Shown one piece after another: positions 8,832 to 16,844 of a DNA stretch of 64,000 nucleotides. The stretch lies in assembly GCF_003050785.1 (NCBI RefSeq), contig NZ_QAOH01000013.1, positions 1 through 64,000 on the forward strand, in the 5' to 3' direction. This DNA is from Celeribacter persicus (GTDB lineage: Bacteria > Pseudomonadota > Alphaproteobacteria > Rhodobacterales > Rhodobacteraceae). A program made the translations under genes and the position numbers. Each line of letters starts with the position of its first letter. The stretch's first letter is position 1. The notes beneath the pieces are model-generated. The model saw only the letters and a program-made list of their open reading frames with translations, ran no database searches and was not told the DNA's origin.

Positions 8832-11534
8832 ATGCTGCGCTTCAACATCCTTGTTCTCGCCTGTCTGAGCTATGCGACGCTCCTGTTCGTCGTCGCCTTC
8901 TGGGCCGAAAAACGCGCTGAGGCGGGGCGGCTCGGCTGGCTGCGCTCGCCGATGATCTACACCCTGTCGCTGTCGATCTATTGCACCGCCTGGACGTTTT
9001 ACGGCGCTGTCGGATATGCGGTGCGCTCCGGCCTTGAGTTCGTCACTATTTATCTGGGGCCTTCGCTGATGATGATCGGCTGGTGGTGGGTGCTGCGCAA
9101 GCTGGTGCGGATCGGGCGGGTGCAGCGGATCACCTCGGTTGCCGATCTGATTTCCTCGCGCTACGGCAAATCCACCACCCTAGGCGTGCTGGTGACGCTT
9201 TTGGCGGTGATCGGCACCACGCCCTATATCGCGCTGCAACTGCAATCCGTGGCGCTGTCCTTTGCGGTTTTCGGGGTCAATGATCCGTCGGGTGCAGTGC
9301 TGCCGGATCTCGACAAAACGGCGCTCTGGGTGGCGGTCGGACTTGCGGTCTTCACGGCGCTGTTCGGCACCCGAAATCTCGATGCCAACGAGCGTCATCA
9401 CGGGGTTGTCACCGCCATTGCGCTCGAAGCGGTGGTGAAGTTTCTGGCCCTCGTGGCGGTGGGGGTGTTTGTGGTCTGGGGGCTGGGCGACGGGATCGGC
9501 GATCTGATGGCGAAGATCGACGCCTCGCCCGTGGCGCAGCACCCGATCCAGGGCACGCGCTGGATCGCGCTCACCATGTTGTCTGCGGCGGCATTGCTGA
9601 CCTTGCCGCGGATGTTTCAGGTGCTGGTGGTGGAGAACTCGGATGAAAGCCACCTGTTCACCGCAGGCTGGGCCTTTCCGCTCTATCTCTTCGGCATGTC
9701 GCTTTTCGTGATCCCGATCGCGGTGGTGGGGCTTGAGGTTCTGCCGCAAGGGTCGAACCCCGATATGTTCGTCCTCACCCTGCCGCTGCATTCCGATCAG
9801 CGGGTGTTGGCGACGCTTTCGTTCCTCGGGGGGTTTTCGTCGGCCACCTCCATGGTGATCGTCGCGGCGATTGCGCTTTCGACCATGGTGTCGAACCACA
9901 TCGTCATGCCGATCTGGCTTTCCGTTCAGGACAAAGGTGGCGTGACTGTCTCCGGCGACGTGCGCCGCGTCGTGCTTTATGCCCGCCGACTGTCGATCTT
10001 TGGCGTCTTGGTGCTGGGCTATCTCTATTTCCACTTCTCCGGTGGCTCTGAAGCGCTCGCCTCCATCGGCATGATTTCCTTCACCGGTGTGGCGCAGGTG
10101 CTGCCCGCCATGCTCGGCGGCATCTTCTGGCGCGGGGCGACGCGTCTGGGGGCGATCCTCGGCGTGGTCATGGGGTTTGTCGTCTGGGCCTATACGATGT
10201 TTTTGCCCTCTTTCGGTGTGGCTGCCGGGTTCACGCCGGAACTGCTCGAACACGGGCCGTTTGGCCTTGTGCTGCTGCGTCCGCAGGCACTTTTCGGTGT
10301 CACCGGCGTCGATCCGGTGGTGCATGCGGTGAGCTGGTCTCTGGCGCTCAACACCTTGGTGTTTCTACTTGGCTCGCTCTTCTCCTTCCCCCGGCCCGTC
10401 GAACGGCTTCAGGGTGCGCAATTCGTCAATGTTTTCGAACATTCCGGTTCGACGCGCGGTTGGTCGCATGGCTTTGCCGAGGCAGAAGACCTGTTGGTGA
10501 TGGCGCAGCGCATCCTTGGCCCGGTGGAGGCACAGGCGTTGTTTCAGTCAGAAGCGGCGGCACAGGGCAAGGAGGGCTACCTGCCCGACACCACGCCGGA
10601 TTTCATCGAGCGGCTGGAGCGGGAACTCGCGGGTTCCGTGGGCGCGGCCACGGCACATGCCATGCTGGGCCAGATCGCGGGGGGCGTCGTCGTCTCTGTC
10701 GAGGACCTGATGGCGGTGGCCGACGAGACCGCGCAGATCATGGAATATTCCAGCCAGCTCGAACTCAAATCCGAAGAACTCAGCCGCACCGCGCGCAAGC
10801 TCCGCGAAGCCAACGAGAAACTCACCGCGCTCTCGATCCAGAAGGACGCCTTCCTGAGCCAGATCAGCCACGAGCTGCGCACGCCGATGACCTCGATCCG
10901 GGCGTTTTCCGAAATTCTGCGCGACAGTGGGGCTGCGGGCGATCTCGATGCGGCGAGCCTTGAGCGGTTTTCCTCAATCATCCATGACGAGGCGCAGCGT
11001 CTGACCCGTCTGCTCGACGATCTTCTGGACCTTTCCGTGCTGGAGAACGGGCAGGTGAGCCTGAACTGGGCGCGTGACAACCTGCATGACGTGATCGCCC
11101 GGGCGGTGAACGCCAGTACCGAAGGGCGCGAAGGGCGGGCGCTTACAATCCGGCGCAACGAGATCGCCGAGCATATCGCCATCGAAACCGATCCGGACCG
11201 TCTGGCGCAGGTGTTCATCAATCTGATCGCCAATGTGCGCAAATATTGCGATGCGCCCGCGCCGGAGCTTCGGATCGAAACCCGGCGACTGGGCGGGGAT
11301 CGCATTCAGATCGACTTCATCGACAACGGGTCCGGCATTCCCAAGGAAAAGCAGACGGTGATTTTCGAGAAATTCTCCCGCCTGACGGATCACGCCAAGG
11401 CGGGCGGTGCGGGGCTTGGGCTGGCGATCTGCCGGGAGATTGTGACCAATCTTGGCGGCAGTATCGCATATTTGCCGGGGCAGGGCGGCGCGGCTTTCCG
11501 CATCGAACTGCCACGGGTGCGTCAGCGCACGTGA
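8832..11534 (+). CDS. Sodium/solute symporter-histidine kinase fusion (CrbS/CbrA-like)
   Basis: 900-residue hybrid sensor. Roughly residues 1-520 form a polytopic sodium:solute symporter (SSS) domain, starting LNILV-like then ISSRYGKSTTLGVLVTLLAV; a linker and coiled coil (SSQLELKSEELSRTARK) lead to a HisKA domain with phospho-accepting His680 in FLSQISHELRTPMTSIR, then an HATPase domain (NLIANVRKYC, DNGSGIPKEKQ, GAGLGLAIC). Relatives (CrbS in Vibrio/Pseudomonas for acetate, CbrA for histidine) couple substrate transport to signalling, and CrbS controls acs. With acs, ScfR and a receiver protein nearby, an acetate-sensing role is a reasonable inference. Confidence 0.9.
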   Translation: MLRFNILVLACLSYATLLFVVAFWAEKRAEAGRLGWLRSPMIYTLSLSIYCTAWTFYGAVGYAVRSGLEFVTIYLGPSLMMIGWWWVLRKLVRIGRVQRITSVADLISSRYGKSTTLGVLVTLLAVIGTTPYIALQLQSVALSFAVFGVNDPSGAVLPDLDKTALWVAVGLAVFTALFGTRNLDANERHHGVVTAIALEAVVKFLALVAVGVFVVWGLGDGIGDLMAKIDASPVAQHPIQGTRWIALTMLSAAALLTLPRMFQVLVVENSDESHLFTAGWAFPLYLFGMSLFVIPIAVVGLEVLPQGSNPDMFVLTLPLHSDQRVLATLSFLGGFSSATSMVIVAAIALSTMVSNHIVMPIWLSVQDKGGVTVSGDVRRVVLYARRLSIFGVLVLGYLYFHFSGGSEALASIGMISFTGVAQVLPAMLGGIFWRGATRLGAILGVVMGFVVWAYTMFLPSFGVAAGFTPELLEHGPFGLVLLRPQALFGVTGVDPVVHAVSWSLALNTLVFLLGSLFSFPRPVERLQGAQFVNVFEHSGSTRGWSHGFAEAEDLLVMAQRILGPVEAQALFQSEAAAQGKEGYLPDTTPDFIERLERELAGSVGAATAHAMLGQIAGGVVVSVEDLMAVADETAQIMEYSSQLELKSEELSRTARKLREANEKLTALSIQKDAFLSQISHELRTPMTSIRAFSEILRDSGAAGDLDAASLERFSSIIHDEAQRLTRLLDDLLDLSVLENGQVSLNWARDNLHDVIARAVNASTEGREGRALTIRRNEIAEHIAIETDPDRLAQVFINLIANVRKYCDAPAPELRIETRRLGGDRIQIDFIDNGSGIPKEKQTVIFEKFSRLTDHAKAGGAGLGLAICREIVTNLGGSIAYLPGQGGAAFRIELPRVRQRT

Positions 11535-11646
11535 ACAGGTGGTTTTCGGAGCAGAAATCCGTCGTGCTTCAATGATTTGTTTACTTTGAGCGGAGACAAA
11601 GGGCGGGAGAGTGCGTGCCAGAAACTGTGTGAGATTGCCGTCCGTC

Positions 11647-12747
11647 ATGTCCGATGCCGACATCATTTCCGCGATGCGCCGCAAGGCAGGCGTTGGCCGT
11701 CCGCCGCCGGACGTCCAGCCCTTGACACCGGCCAAGGCGCTGCGCATCGCGGCGGCCAAGGCGGCGGAGGACACGATCGGTCTGGTGCTTCAGGTTACGG
11801 AGGTCCGCGAGGAGAAAAGCGCGATTTCCCGTCTGCCGGGGGAGGTGCCAGACCATGCGCTTCTCTCTTTGCTTGAAGGGCCGGCCAATGCCTATGGCCT
11901 GATGGTGTTCGACCGCAACACCGTGGCCGCCATCGTCGAACAGCAAACGGCGGGCCGGGTCCTGTCGCTCGCCCCGGAAGCACGCCCGCCGACCGCCACC
12001 GATTCCGTCATGTGTACGCCGCTTTGCGAGCGGATGCTGCGGCTTTTCGAGGCGCAGCTTGCCGAGTTGGCCGATCCGCCGGAGGTCGCGGGCTATCATG
12101 TCGCGGCCCAACTGCGCGAAGCGCGCTCCATCGCCATCGCCTTTGAGGACATGCCTTACCGGCTCTACCGGCTAAAGGTGATGCTGGGCTGTGAGGGGCG
12201 TGAGGGGGAGATCCTGTTGATCTTTCCGCATGTGCCGGTTGCCAGTGGTCCTGTGCATGGGACCGGGCGCGATTTCGGTGCGGCCCTCCAGGATACGGTG
12301 ATGAAGACGGAGGCGCGGCTCGACACTGTGCTGCACCGCCTGTCCCTGCCGCTGTCCGATGTGACCGGTCTTGCGGAAGGCATGATGCTGCCGATCCCGC
12401 GCGAGGCGCTGTCGCGGGTCGAACTGCGCGCGGGGGGGCGGGTGATCAGCCGGGCGCGGCTCGGGCAGATCAACGGCAAACGTGCGCTCCGGGTGATGCT
12501 GCCCTGTGAGGACGAAGACGCTCTTGGGGGAGATTTGTCCTCTGGCGGCGATTTCGGCATAGCGCCGCTGGCTGCGGAGGACTATCCGGCGCTTTCCAAT
12601 GGCGGACTGTCCAGAGATATGGCGGGCGATCTGCCGCCGCTCGGTGATTTTCCGGCCATGACGGACCTTCCTCCTCTGGGAGATTTGCCTCCGCTTGGGG
12701 AGGGCGAAAGTTTCCCGGAGACGGGCGAGCTTCCGGCACTGGAATAG
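11647..12747 (+). CDS. FliM/FliN-like SpoA-domain protein, orphan
   Basis: 366 residues from MSDADIISAMRRKAG. Residues about 245-300 (VTGLAEGMMLPIPREALSRV then GRVISRARLGQINGKRALRV) form a SpoA/FliN C-terminal fold, as in flagellar motor switch proteins FliM/FliN and type III secretion C-ring proteins. The N-terminal region is only weakly FliM-like. The C-terminus carries a short proline repeat (LPPLGDFP, LPPLGDLPPLGEGE). No other flagellar gene lies in the window, so whether it serves the motor is open. Start is uncertain: ATG 11647 has no good Shine-Dalgarno and GTG 11611 is an alternative. Confidence 0.7.
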   Translation: MSDADIISAMRRKAGVGRPPPDVQPLTPAKALRIAAAKAAEDTIGLVLQVTEVREEKSAISRLPGEVPDHALLSLLEGPANAYGLMVFDRNTVAAIVEQQTAGRVLSLAPEARPPTATDSVMCTPLCERMLRLFEAQLAELADPPEVAGYHVAAQLREARSIAIAFEDMPYRLYRLKVMLGCEGREGEILLIFPHVPVASGPVHGTGRDFGAALQDTVMKTEARLDTVLHRLSLPLSDVTGLAEGMMLPIPREALSRVELRAGGRVISRARLGQINGKRALRVMLPCEDEDALGGDLSSGGDFGIAPLAAEDYPALSNGGLSRDMAGDLPPLGDFPAMTDLPPLGDLPPLGEGESFPETGELPALE

Positions 12748-12868
12748 GCTGTGCCCCTGTCGGCGAGAACCGGCCTCGCCGCAGTGGCGAAACCGTCATT
12801 TCTGTTGATGTGAATCAAGGCTTGGGCGACGGTTTGGGAGGATGCTCATGGTCCAAGGAGGAGCCGCT

Positions 12869-13204
12869 ATGATCGACCTTGCAAAAAGAAAGGCGCAATT
12901 GCTGGAGCGCAGAGCCGAGTTGACCCGGCGTCTCGAAGAAATCGACGCCGAGTTGGATGCGCACCAGTCGAAAGACTGGGCGGAACTGGCCACAGAACGC
13001 GAAGGCGATGAGGTGCTTGAGGGCATGGGAGCCGCTGGCAAGACGGAGATCGTGATGATCAATGCCGCTCTGGAGCGGATCGAGGATGGTGAATACGGCT
13101 ATTGCGCCGTGTGCGGCGAAGAAATCAGCGAACAGCGTCTGGATGTGCTACCCTATACCCCGATGTGCCGCGATTGCGCCGCGCGTGCCGCTGCGGGCCA
13201 TTGA
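12869..13204 (+). CDS. DksA/TraR family zinc-finger protein
   Basis: 111-residue protein starting MIDLAKRKAQLLERR after a strong AAGGAGG. An N-terminal coiled coil (about residues 5-40) is followed by a four-cysteine zinc finger, CAVCGEE and CRDCAAR, near the end. DksA/TraR proteins enter the secondary channel of RNA polymerase and tune promoter response to ppGpp; short forms like this one (E. coli DksA has 151 residues) are common in Rhodobacterales and often of unknown role. The tip residues that DksA uses are not clearly preserved, so a true DksA function is not certain. Confidence 0.8.
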   Translation: MIDLAKRKAQLLERRAELTRRLEEIDAELDAHQSKDWAELATEREGDEVLEGMGAAGKTEIVMINAALERIEDGEYGYCAVCGEEISEQRLDVLPYTPMCRDCAARAAAGH

Positions 13205-13257
13205 AACGCTGACGAGACCGTGAGGCCGGGCAGGTCGAAGGTATCAAGGAGGTTGAG

Positions 13258-13446
13258 ATGACCAGAGTGACGAAAACGGAGGCGGAGATCGACAAGATTG
13301 TCGACGATCTCGTGAAAGACGAGAAAACCGCCAATGCCTTGAAGGAAAAACTGCATGACTCGCTTGAGGGGGAGGAGGCGGAGTATATCCGACCGGTGCC
13401 CGACGACGACGATGCGGATGATATGTGGGACAACATGCCGGTCTGA
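13258..13446 (+). CDS. Small acidic hypothetical protein, 62 aa
   Basis: 62 residues with AAGGAGG 5 bases before the ATG. The sequence is lysine/glutamate-rich helical in the first 40 residues and ends in an acidic tail PDDDDADDMWDNMPV. No family recognised. It sits between the DksA-like gene and a 68-residue gene, all on the plus strand with short gaps, so they may be one transcript. Confidence 0.6.
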   Translation: MTRVTKTEAEIDKIVDDLVKDEKTANALKEKLHDSLEGEEAEYIRPVPDDDDADDMWDNMPV

Positions 13447-13480
13447 TCCGGCTCCCCTGACAGGATGAAAGGACGGCGCC

Positions 13481-13687
13481 ATGGCATTCGAAGCGCTGAA
13501 AGCTCAGGTTTACATGATCCTGGACGAGATCGCGGCGCGTCCGGAGGACCGCCATATCCTGCAGGAAAGCCTGCGCGAGAAACTGGCCGAACTGTCGGCG
13601 CTGGGCCTGCCTTTGCCGCAGGATCTGGTGCGGCTGGAGGCCGAGTTGGAAGATCGCTCCGCCGACGATCTCTATCCTCACCGCTAA
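13481..13687 (+). CDS. Small hypothetical protein, 68 aa
   Basis: 68 residues beginning MAFEALKAQVYMILDEIAA, predicted almost wholly helical, with a repeated leucine/glutamate pattern (LREKLAELSALGLPLPQDL). GGATGAAAGGA precedes the start. No recognised domain. Likely co-transcribed with the upstream 62-residue gene (34-base gap). Confidence 0.6.
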   Translation: MAFEALKAQVYMILDEIAARPEDRHILQESLREKLAELSALGLPLPQDLVRLEAELEDRSADDLYPHR

Positions 13688-13838
13688 TGCGTTCAACGGC
13701 GCAGGCCTTTTGCATGTAGTCCGTGCCTCGGATCAATTGTAAAAAGCTTTAGGTCTGCGGCCTGTGACGGGTGTTTCAGCCTGAAAAGCCTTGGGAAGGG
13801 CGCTGCCGTCTTGCCAAGCGGCGGGTGTCTTCGCATTA

Positions 13839-13858
13839 TGTGGAAAACCTGTGGATAA
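13839..13858. promoter_or_regulatory. Tandem DnaA-box-like pair
   Basis: TGTGGAAAA (13839-13847) and TGTGGATAA (13850-13858) lie 11 bp apart in the same orientation. The second is the exact complement of the DnaA box TTATCCACA; the first differs at one base. They sit 73 bp before the hydratase/dehydrogenase gene. A regulatory role for DnaA is possible; nothing else here resembles a replication origin. Confidence 0.45.
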
Positions 13859-13930
13859 CTTTCATGCGAGCCGCTGTCAGGGTGGAGGGTGCGTGGAGCA
13901 GGGGACGGTAAGTGTTGTGCGGGGGCGCGG

Positions 13931-16030
13931 ATGAGTGAGGCGGTGGAACTGACCAGAAAGATGGAGCAAAGTGACCGGGTGGACGGAATGCCGACGCCCC
14001 TCGTCCGGAGTGGCCGACAGGGTAACGTCGCGGTCCTGTGCCTGTCATCCCCGCCCGTGAACACATTGACCCCGGGACTGCGTCAGTCTCTGCTTGAGGC
14101 GGTCGAGGCGGCGGAGCGGGACCCAGAGGTGGGGGCCATCGTTCTGATGGCGGAAGGTGCCTCGTTCTGCACGGGTTTTGCCGCGGACAAGCTGACGGCA
14201 CAGGAGCCTGCGCCCAGTCTCAACACATTATGCGACCGGATCGAAGCCTGCCCGAAACCGGTGATTGCCGCACTGCATGGCAGCACGCTGGAAGCGGGGC
14301 TGGCTCTCGCCTTGGCGGCACATTACCGGGTGATCGGGCGCAGCGCGCGGCTCGGTGCGCCGGAGATCACCCTCGGTCTCGTGCCGACGGGTGGGGTGAC
14401 CCAGCGTCTGCCACGGCTGGTAGGACCGGGTGCGGCGTTTGAAATCCTGCTGTCCGGTCGCCCGGTTCCGGCGTCGCAGGCGCTCGAACTGGGACTGGTT
14501 GACGAAATGACCCCACAGAACCCCGGTGAGGCGGCCATAGCCCTGGCCGAACGGGTTCTGACCGAGGGGCGCGGGCCGCGTCCGACGCGCGGGATCACAC
14601 GGGGGCTTGCCGACGGCGTAACATATATGAAAGAGGTTGCGGTCCGACGTGCCCGGATCAAGGGCGCGCGGATCGGTGCGCCGGGGCGGATCGTCGACTG
14701 TGTCGAGGCGGCGCTCATACTGCCCTTCGAGGCCGGCGTGGCACGCGAGACCGTGGCGCGCGCCGACTGTTTCGCCAGCGAGGACACAGAGGCGCTGCGC
14801 CATGCCCATTTCGCCGAACGCCGCGCGGCACGGCTTGAGGACGTCGAAGGGCTGCACCCCGCAGAGGTGAAGGAGCTCGGGTTGGTCGGCACCGGCTCTC
14901 TGGCGCTCGGTATCGCCATCACGGCGCTCGATCACGGGATCAAGGTGCGGCTTGTGGGCGCTTCTGCCGATCAGTTGGTGGTGGCGGAACAGCGGATCGC
15001 CGCAGTCTATACGCGCGCCGAGCAACAGGGGCAGATCACGGCGGAACTGCGTCAGGAGAGGCTTGCGGGCCTTACGGCGACGACCCGGACGGACAGCTTG
15101 TCGCAAGCCGATCTGGTGCTTGAGGCCAGTGCCGCCTCGACGGAGGCCCGGGCGCGGCTTCTGGCGCGTCTCGAAGAATTCCTGCCGGAGGAAACGGTGC
15201 TTGCCACCGTGGCGGATCGCGGTTTTGCGCAACTGGCACGTGACCTCGCCCATCCGGAGCGCTTTCTCGGCCTGCATTTCTTCGCGCCCTCACAGGTGAT
15301 CCGTGTGGTCGAACTGGCGCTGCGCGATGGCGTGTCGAAACAGGCACTGGTGACGGTGCATGGGTTTGTGAAACGTCTCGGCAAGGTGCCGGTGACACTG
15401 CACGCACGCGACGGGCTGATCGCCAATGTGGTGCAGGAGGCGGTCTGGGCGGCGGTGGACGTTCTGTTGCTGATGGGGGTACGCCCCGCGCGGATCGACC
15501 GGGTGATGCGCGATTACGGCTTTCCGGCGGGGCCTTGCGAAACCATGGATGCGCTGGGGCTCGATCACATGAGCGGGGCGGTGGCGCAGTTCCTCGCGGG
15601 GGAGGGGCGCACAGGCAAAGAGGCGGGGCAGGGGTTCTACGATTACCCCAAAGGGCTGGCGCCGAGCGATATCACGACGGAGGCGATTCTCGCCGATCTG
15701 CGCGCGCAGGGCGGTGTGCCGGAATTGTCCCTGAGCGATCGCGACATCTCCGAGCGGCTTTTGCTGGCGGCAGCCAATGCAGGCGCGCGGCTGTTGCAAT
15801 CGGGCGTGGTGATGCGCCCGGTGGACATCGACGTGGTGATGATGTTGGCCAAGGGGTATCCGCGCTATCACGGCGGTCCGATGAAGGCGGCGGATCTCAT
15901 GGGGATTTTTCAGGCGGAAAAACGTCTGAAAAGCTTTTCCTCCGCCGCACCGGACATTTGGGAACCTGCGGCACTTTGGAGGGAATTGGCGAAAAATGGC
16001 GACAATTTCGAGAATCTGAACCTTCTCTGA
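13931..16030 (+). CDS. Enoyl-CoA hydratase / 3-hydroxyacyl-CoA dehydrogenase fusion
   Basis: About 699 residues, the FadB/FadJ-type beta-oxidation multifunctional enzyme. The N-terminal crotonase domain has ALHGSTLEAGLALALAAHYR and GAPEITLGLVPTGG; the dehydrogenase begins LGLVGTGSLALGIA (NAD loop), has catalytic-His region LGLHFFAPSQVIR and ends YPRYHGGPMKAADLMG. Against canonical enzymes, the first catalytic glutamate (GGGxE block) is alanine, and the GFIGNR motif reads GLIANV. Activity may therefore be partly lost or shifted. Start is uncertain (13931, 13961 or 13988; none has a strong Shine-Dalgarno). Confidence 0.85.
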   Translation: MSEAVELTRKMEQSDRVDGMPTPLVRSGRQGNVAVLCLSSPPVNTLTPGLRQSLLEAVEAAERDPEVGAIVLMAEGASFCTGFAADKLTAQEPAPSLNTLCDRIEACPKPVIAALHGSTLEAGLALALAAHYRVIGRSARLGAPEITLGLVPTGGVTQRLPRLVGPGAAFEILLSGRPVPASQALELGLVDEMTPQNPGEAAIALAERVLTEGRGPRPTRGITRGLADGVTYMKEVAVRRARIKGARIGAPGRIVDCVEAALILPFEAGVARETVARADCFASEDTEALRHAHFAERRAARLEDVEGLHPAEVKELGLVGTGSLALGIAITALDHGIKVRLVGASADQLVVAEQRIAAVYTRAEQQGQITAELRQERLAGLTATTRTDSLSQADLVLEASAASTEARARLLARLEEFLPEETVLATVADRGFAQLARDLAHPERFLGLHFFAPSQVIRVVELALRDGVSKQALVTVHGFVKRLGKVPVTLHARDGLIANVVQEAVWAAVDVLLLMGVRPARIDRVMRDYGFPAGPCETMDALGLDHMSGAVAQFLAGEGRTGKEAGQGFYDYPKGLAPSDITTEAILADLRAQGGVPELSLSDRDISERLLLAAANAGARLLQSGVVMRPVDIDVVMMLAKGYPRYHGGPMKAADLMGIFQAEKRLKSFSSAAPDIWEPAALWRELAKNGDNFENLNLL

Positions 16031-16177
16031 TCTTTGTTTCCGTCTTTTTTCAATTTTTTCAGGGGAATTAGACGATTTTTTGTCTGGGGATTTTTCCGTG
16101 TTTTTTGCGTTTTTCCCAAGAAAACGAGTTTTTTCGCTGCAAGTGCATCGGGGTCAATATCAGACTGAAACCCATGG

Positions 16178-16191
16178 TTGATCGAGATCAA
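16178..16191. promoter_or_regulatory. Perfect FNR/FnrL box
   Basis: TTGATCGAGATCAA matches the FNR-family consensus TTGATnnnnATCAA at every fixed position and is a perfect dyad. A class II promoter (box centred at -41.5) would start at about 16226 and put the -10 at 16214-16219, where TATTCA is found. No protein gene follows within 600 bases. Confidence 0.7.
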
Positions 16192-16225
16192 TGTTCCGAG
16201 TCGCCCGCTCCCTTATTCAGAGTCT

Positions 16226-16387
16226 CGAGCGCAGTGACCTGTTCGTCAGCAGTCAGACATCCGGGTCCTGCATTCCTCCCGCGGACTCTCCTTCCGATCG
16301 TCCGCGCCGTATCCTGCCTTTTGTGCGTGGGCAGAATACTATACTGGCGTCGCAGGGTTTGCGTTTCTCCTGCGACGCCTCTTTTTT
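16226..16387 (+). ncRNA. Candidate FnrL-activated small RNA
   Basis: Inferred transcript of about 162 nt between the start predicted from the FNR box and a strong intrinsic terminator. It contains no credible ORF and has pyrimidine-rich, possibly unpaired segments, including CCTCCC at 16275-16280, like anti-Shine-Dalgarno loops in several alphaproteobacterial small RNAs. The 5' end is a prediction from box spacing only. Confidence 0.45.
16346..16387 (+). terminator. Strong intrinsic terminator
   Basis: Perfect 11-bp stem GGCGTCGCAGG (16346-16356) / CCTGCGACGCC (16369-16379), 12-base loop, followed by TCTTTTTT. No plus-strand protein gene ends near it. Confidence 0.85.
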
Positions 16388-16844
16388 GCGCGTTTTCCGG
16401 TTTTGCATTCTGCGGTTGACGGACGGTTCCCCTTGGCATGGCATTAAAACGTTTCTGATTAAACCTGTATCAAGGTTTGGGCAGAAACGCTGTGCAACGC
16501 TCAAATGGAGCGGGCATTTCGAGTTTATGTGATAAATCAGGTTAAACTGGAACCGCTTTGAGGGTGGGATTTGATCCGGTTCAAGCCAGGGCGGACTGGT
16601 GTTCCGAACGTCTGGCTTTTGGCGTGGGCACTTCCGATAACGATTTGACCGATCTCGGGGTCGGTGGGCTGCTTTCCGCACCGGATGCAGGTCAAGAACC
16701 AGATTTCTCTTGCATGACCGTTATGCATTTGCAGAAAGTTGAGACATATCAGGTACAGACAAGGACGCGCGACATAGGATCGCAATGGGGAGGTTCTAAT
16801 TAGCGCTGAAGTTCTCCTGAAATTCTCCCAAAGAAAGCAAGCCT

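Larger units (their letters stand above)
16031..16844. other. 814-base gap without a protein gene
   Basis: Begins with a T-rich tract (16036-16135) that may act as a poor terminator for the upstream gene. A perfect FNR box (16178-16191) and a strong terminator (16346-16387) bracket a probable small RNA. From 16388 to 16844 I see only short non-convincing frames and an AT-moderate stretch that should hold the promoter of the transporter gene at 16845. Confidence 0.6.

Noticed and set aside
13839-13858. Replication origin
   Set aside because: Only two DnaA-type boxes and no AT-rich unwinding region or typical neighbours such as hemE, dnaA or repABC.
16105-16532. Small ORFs in the 814-base gap
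   Set aside because: No ribosome sites, odd composition, and they run through the FNR box and the terminator hairpin.
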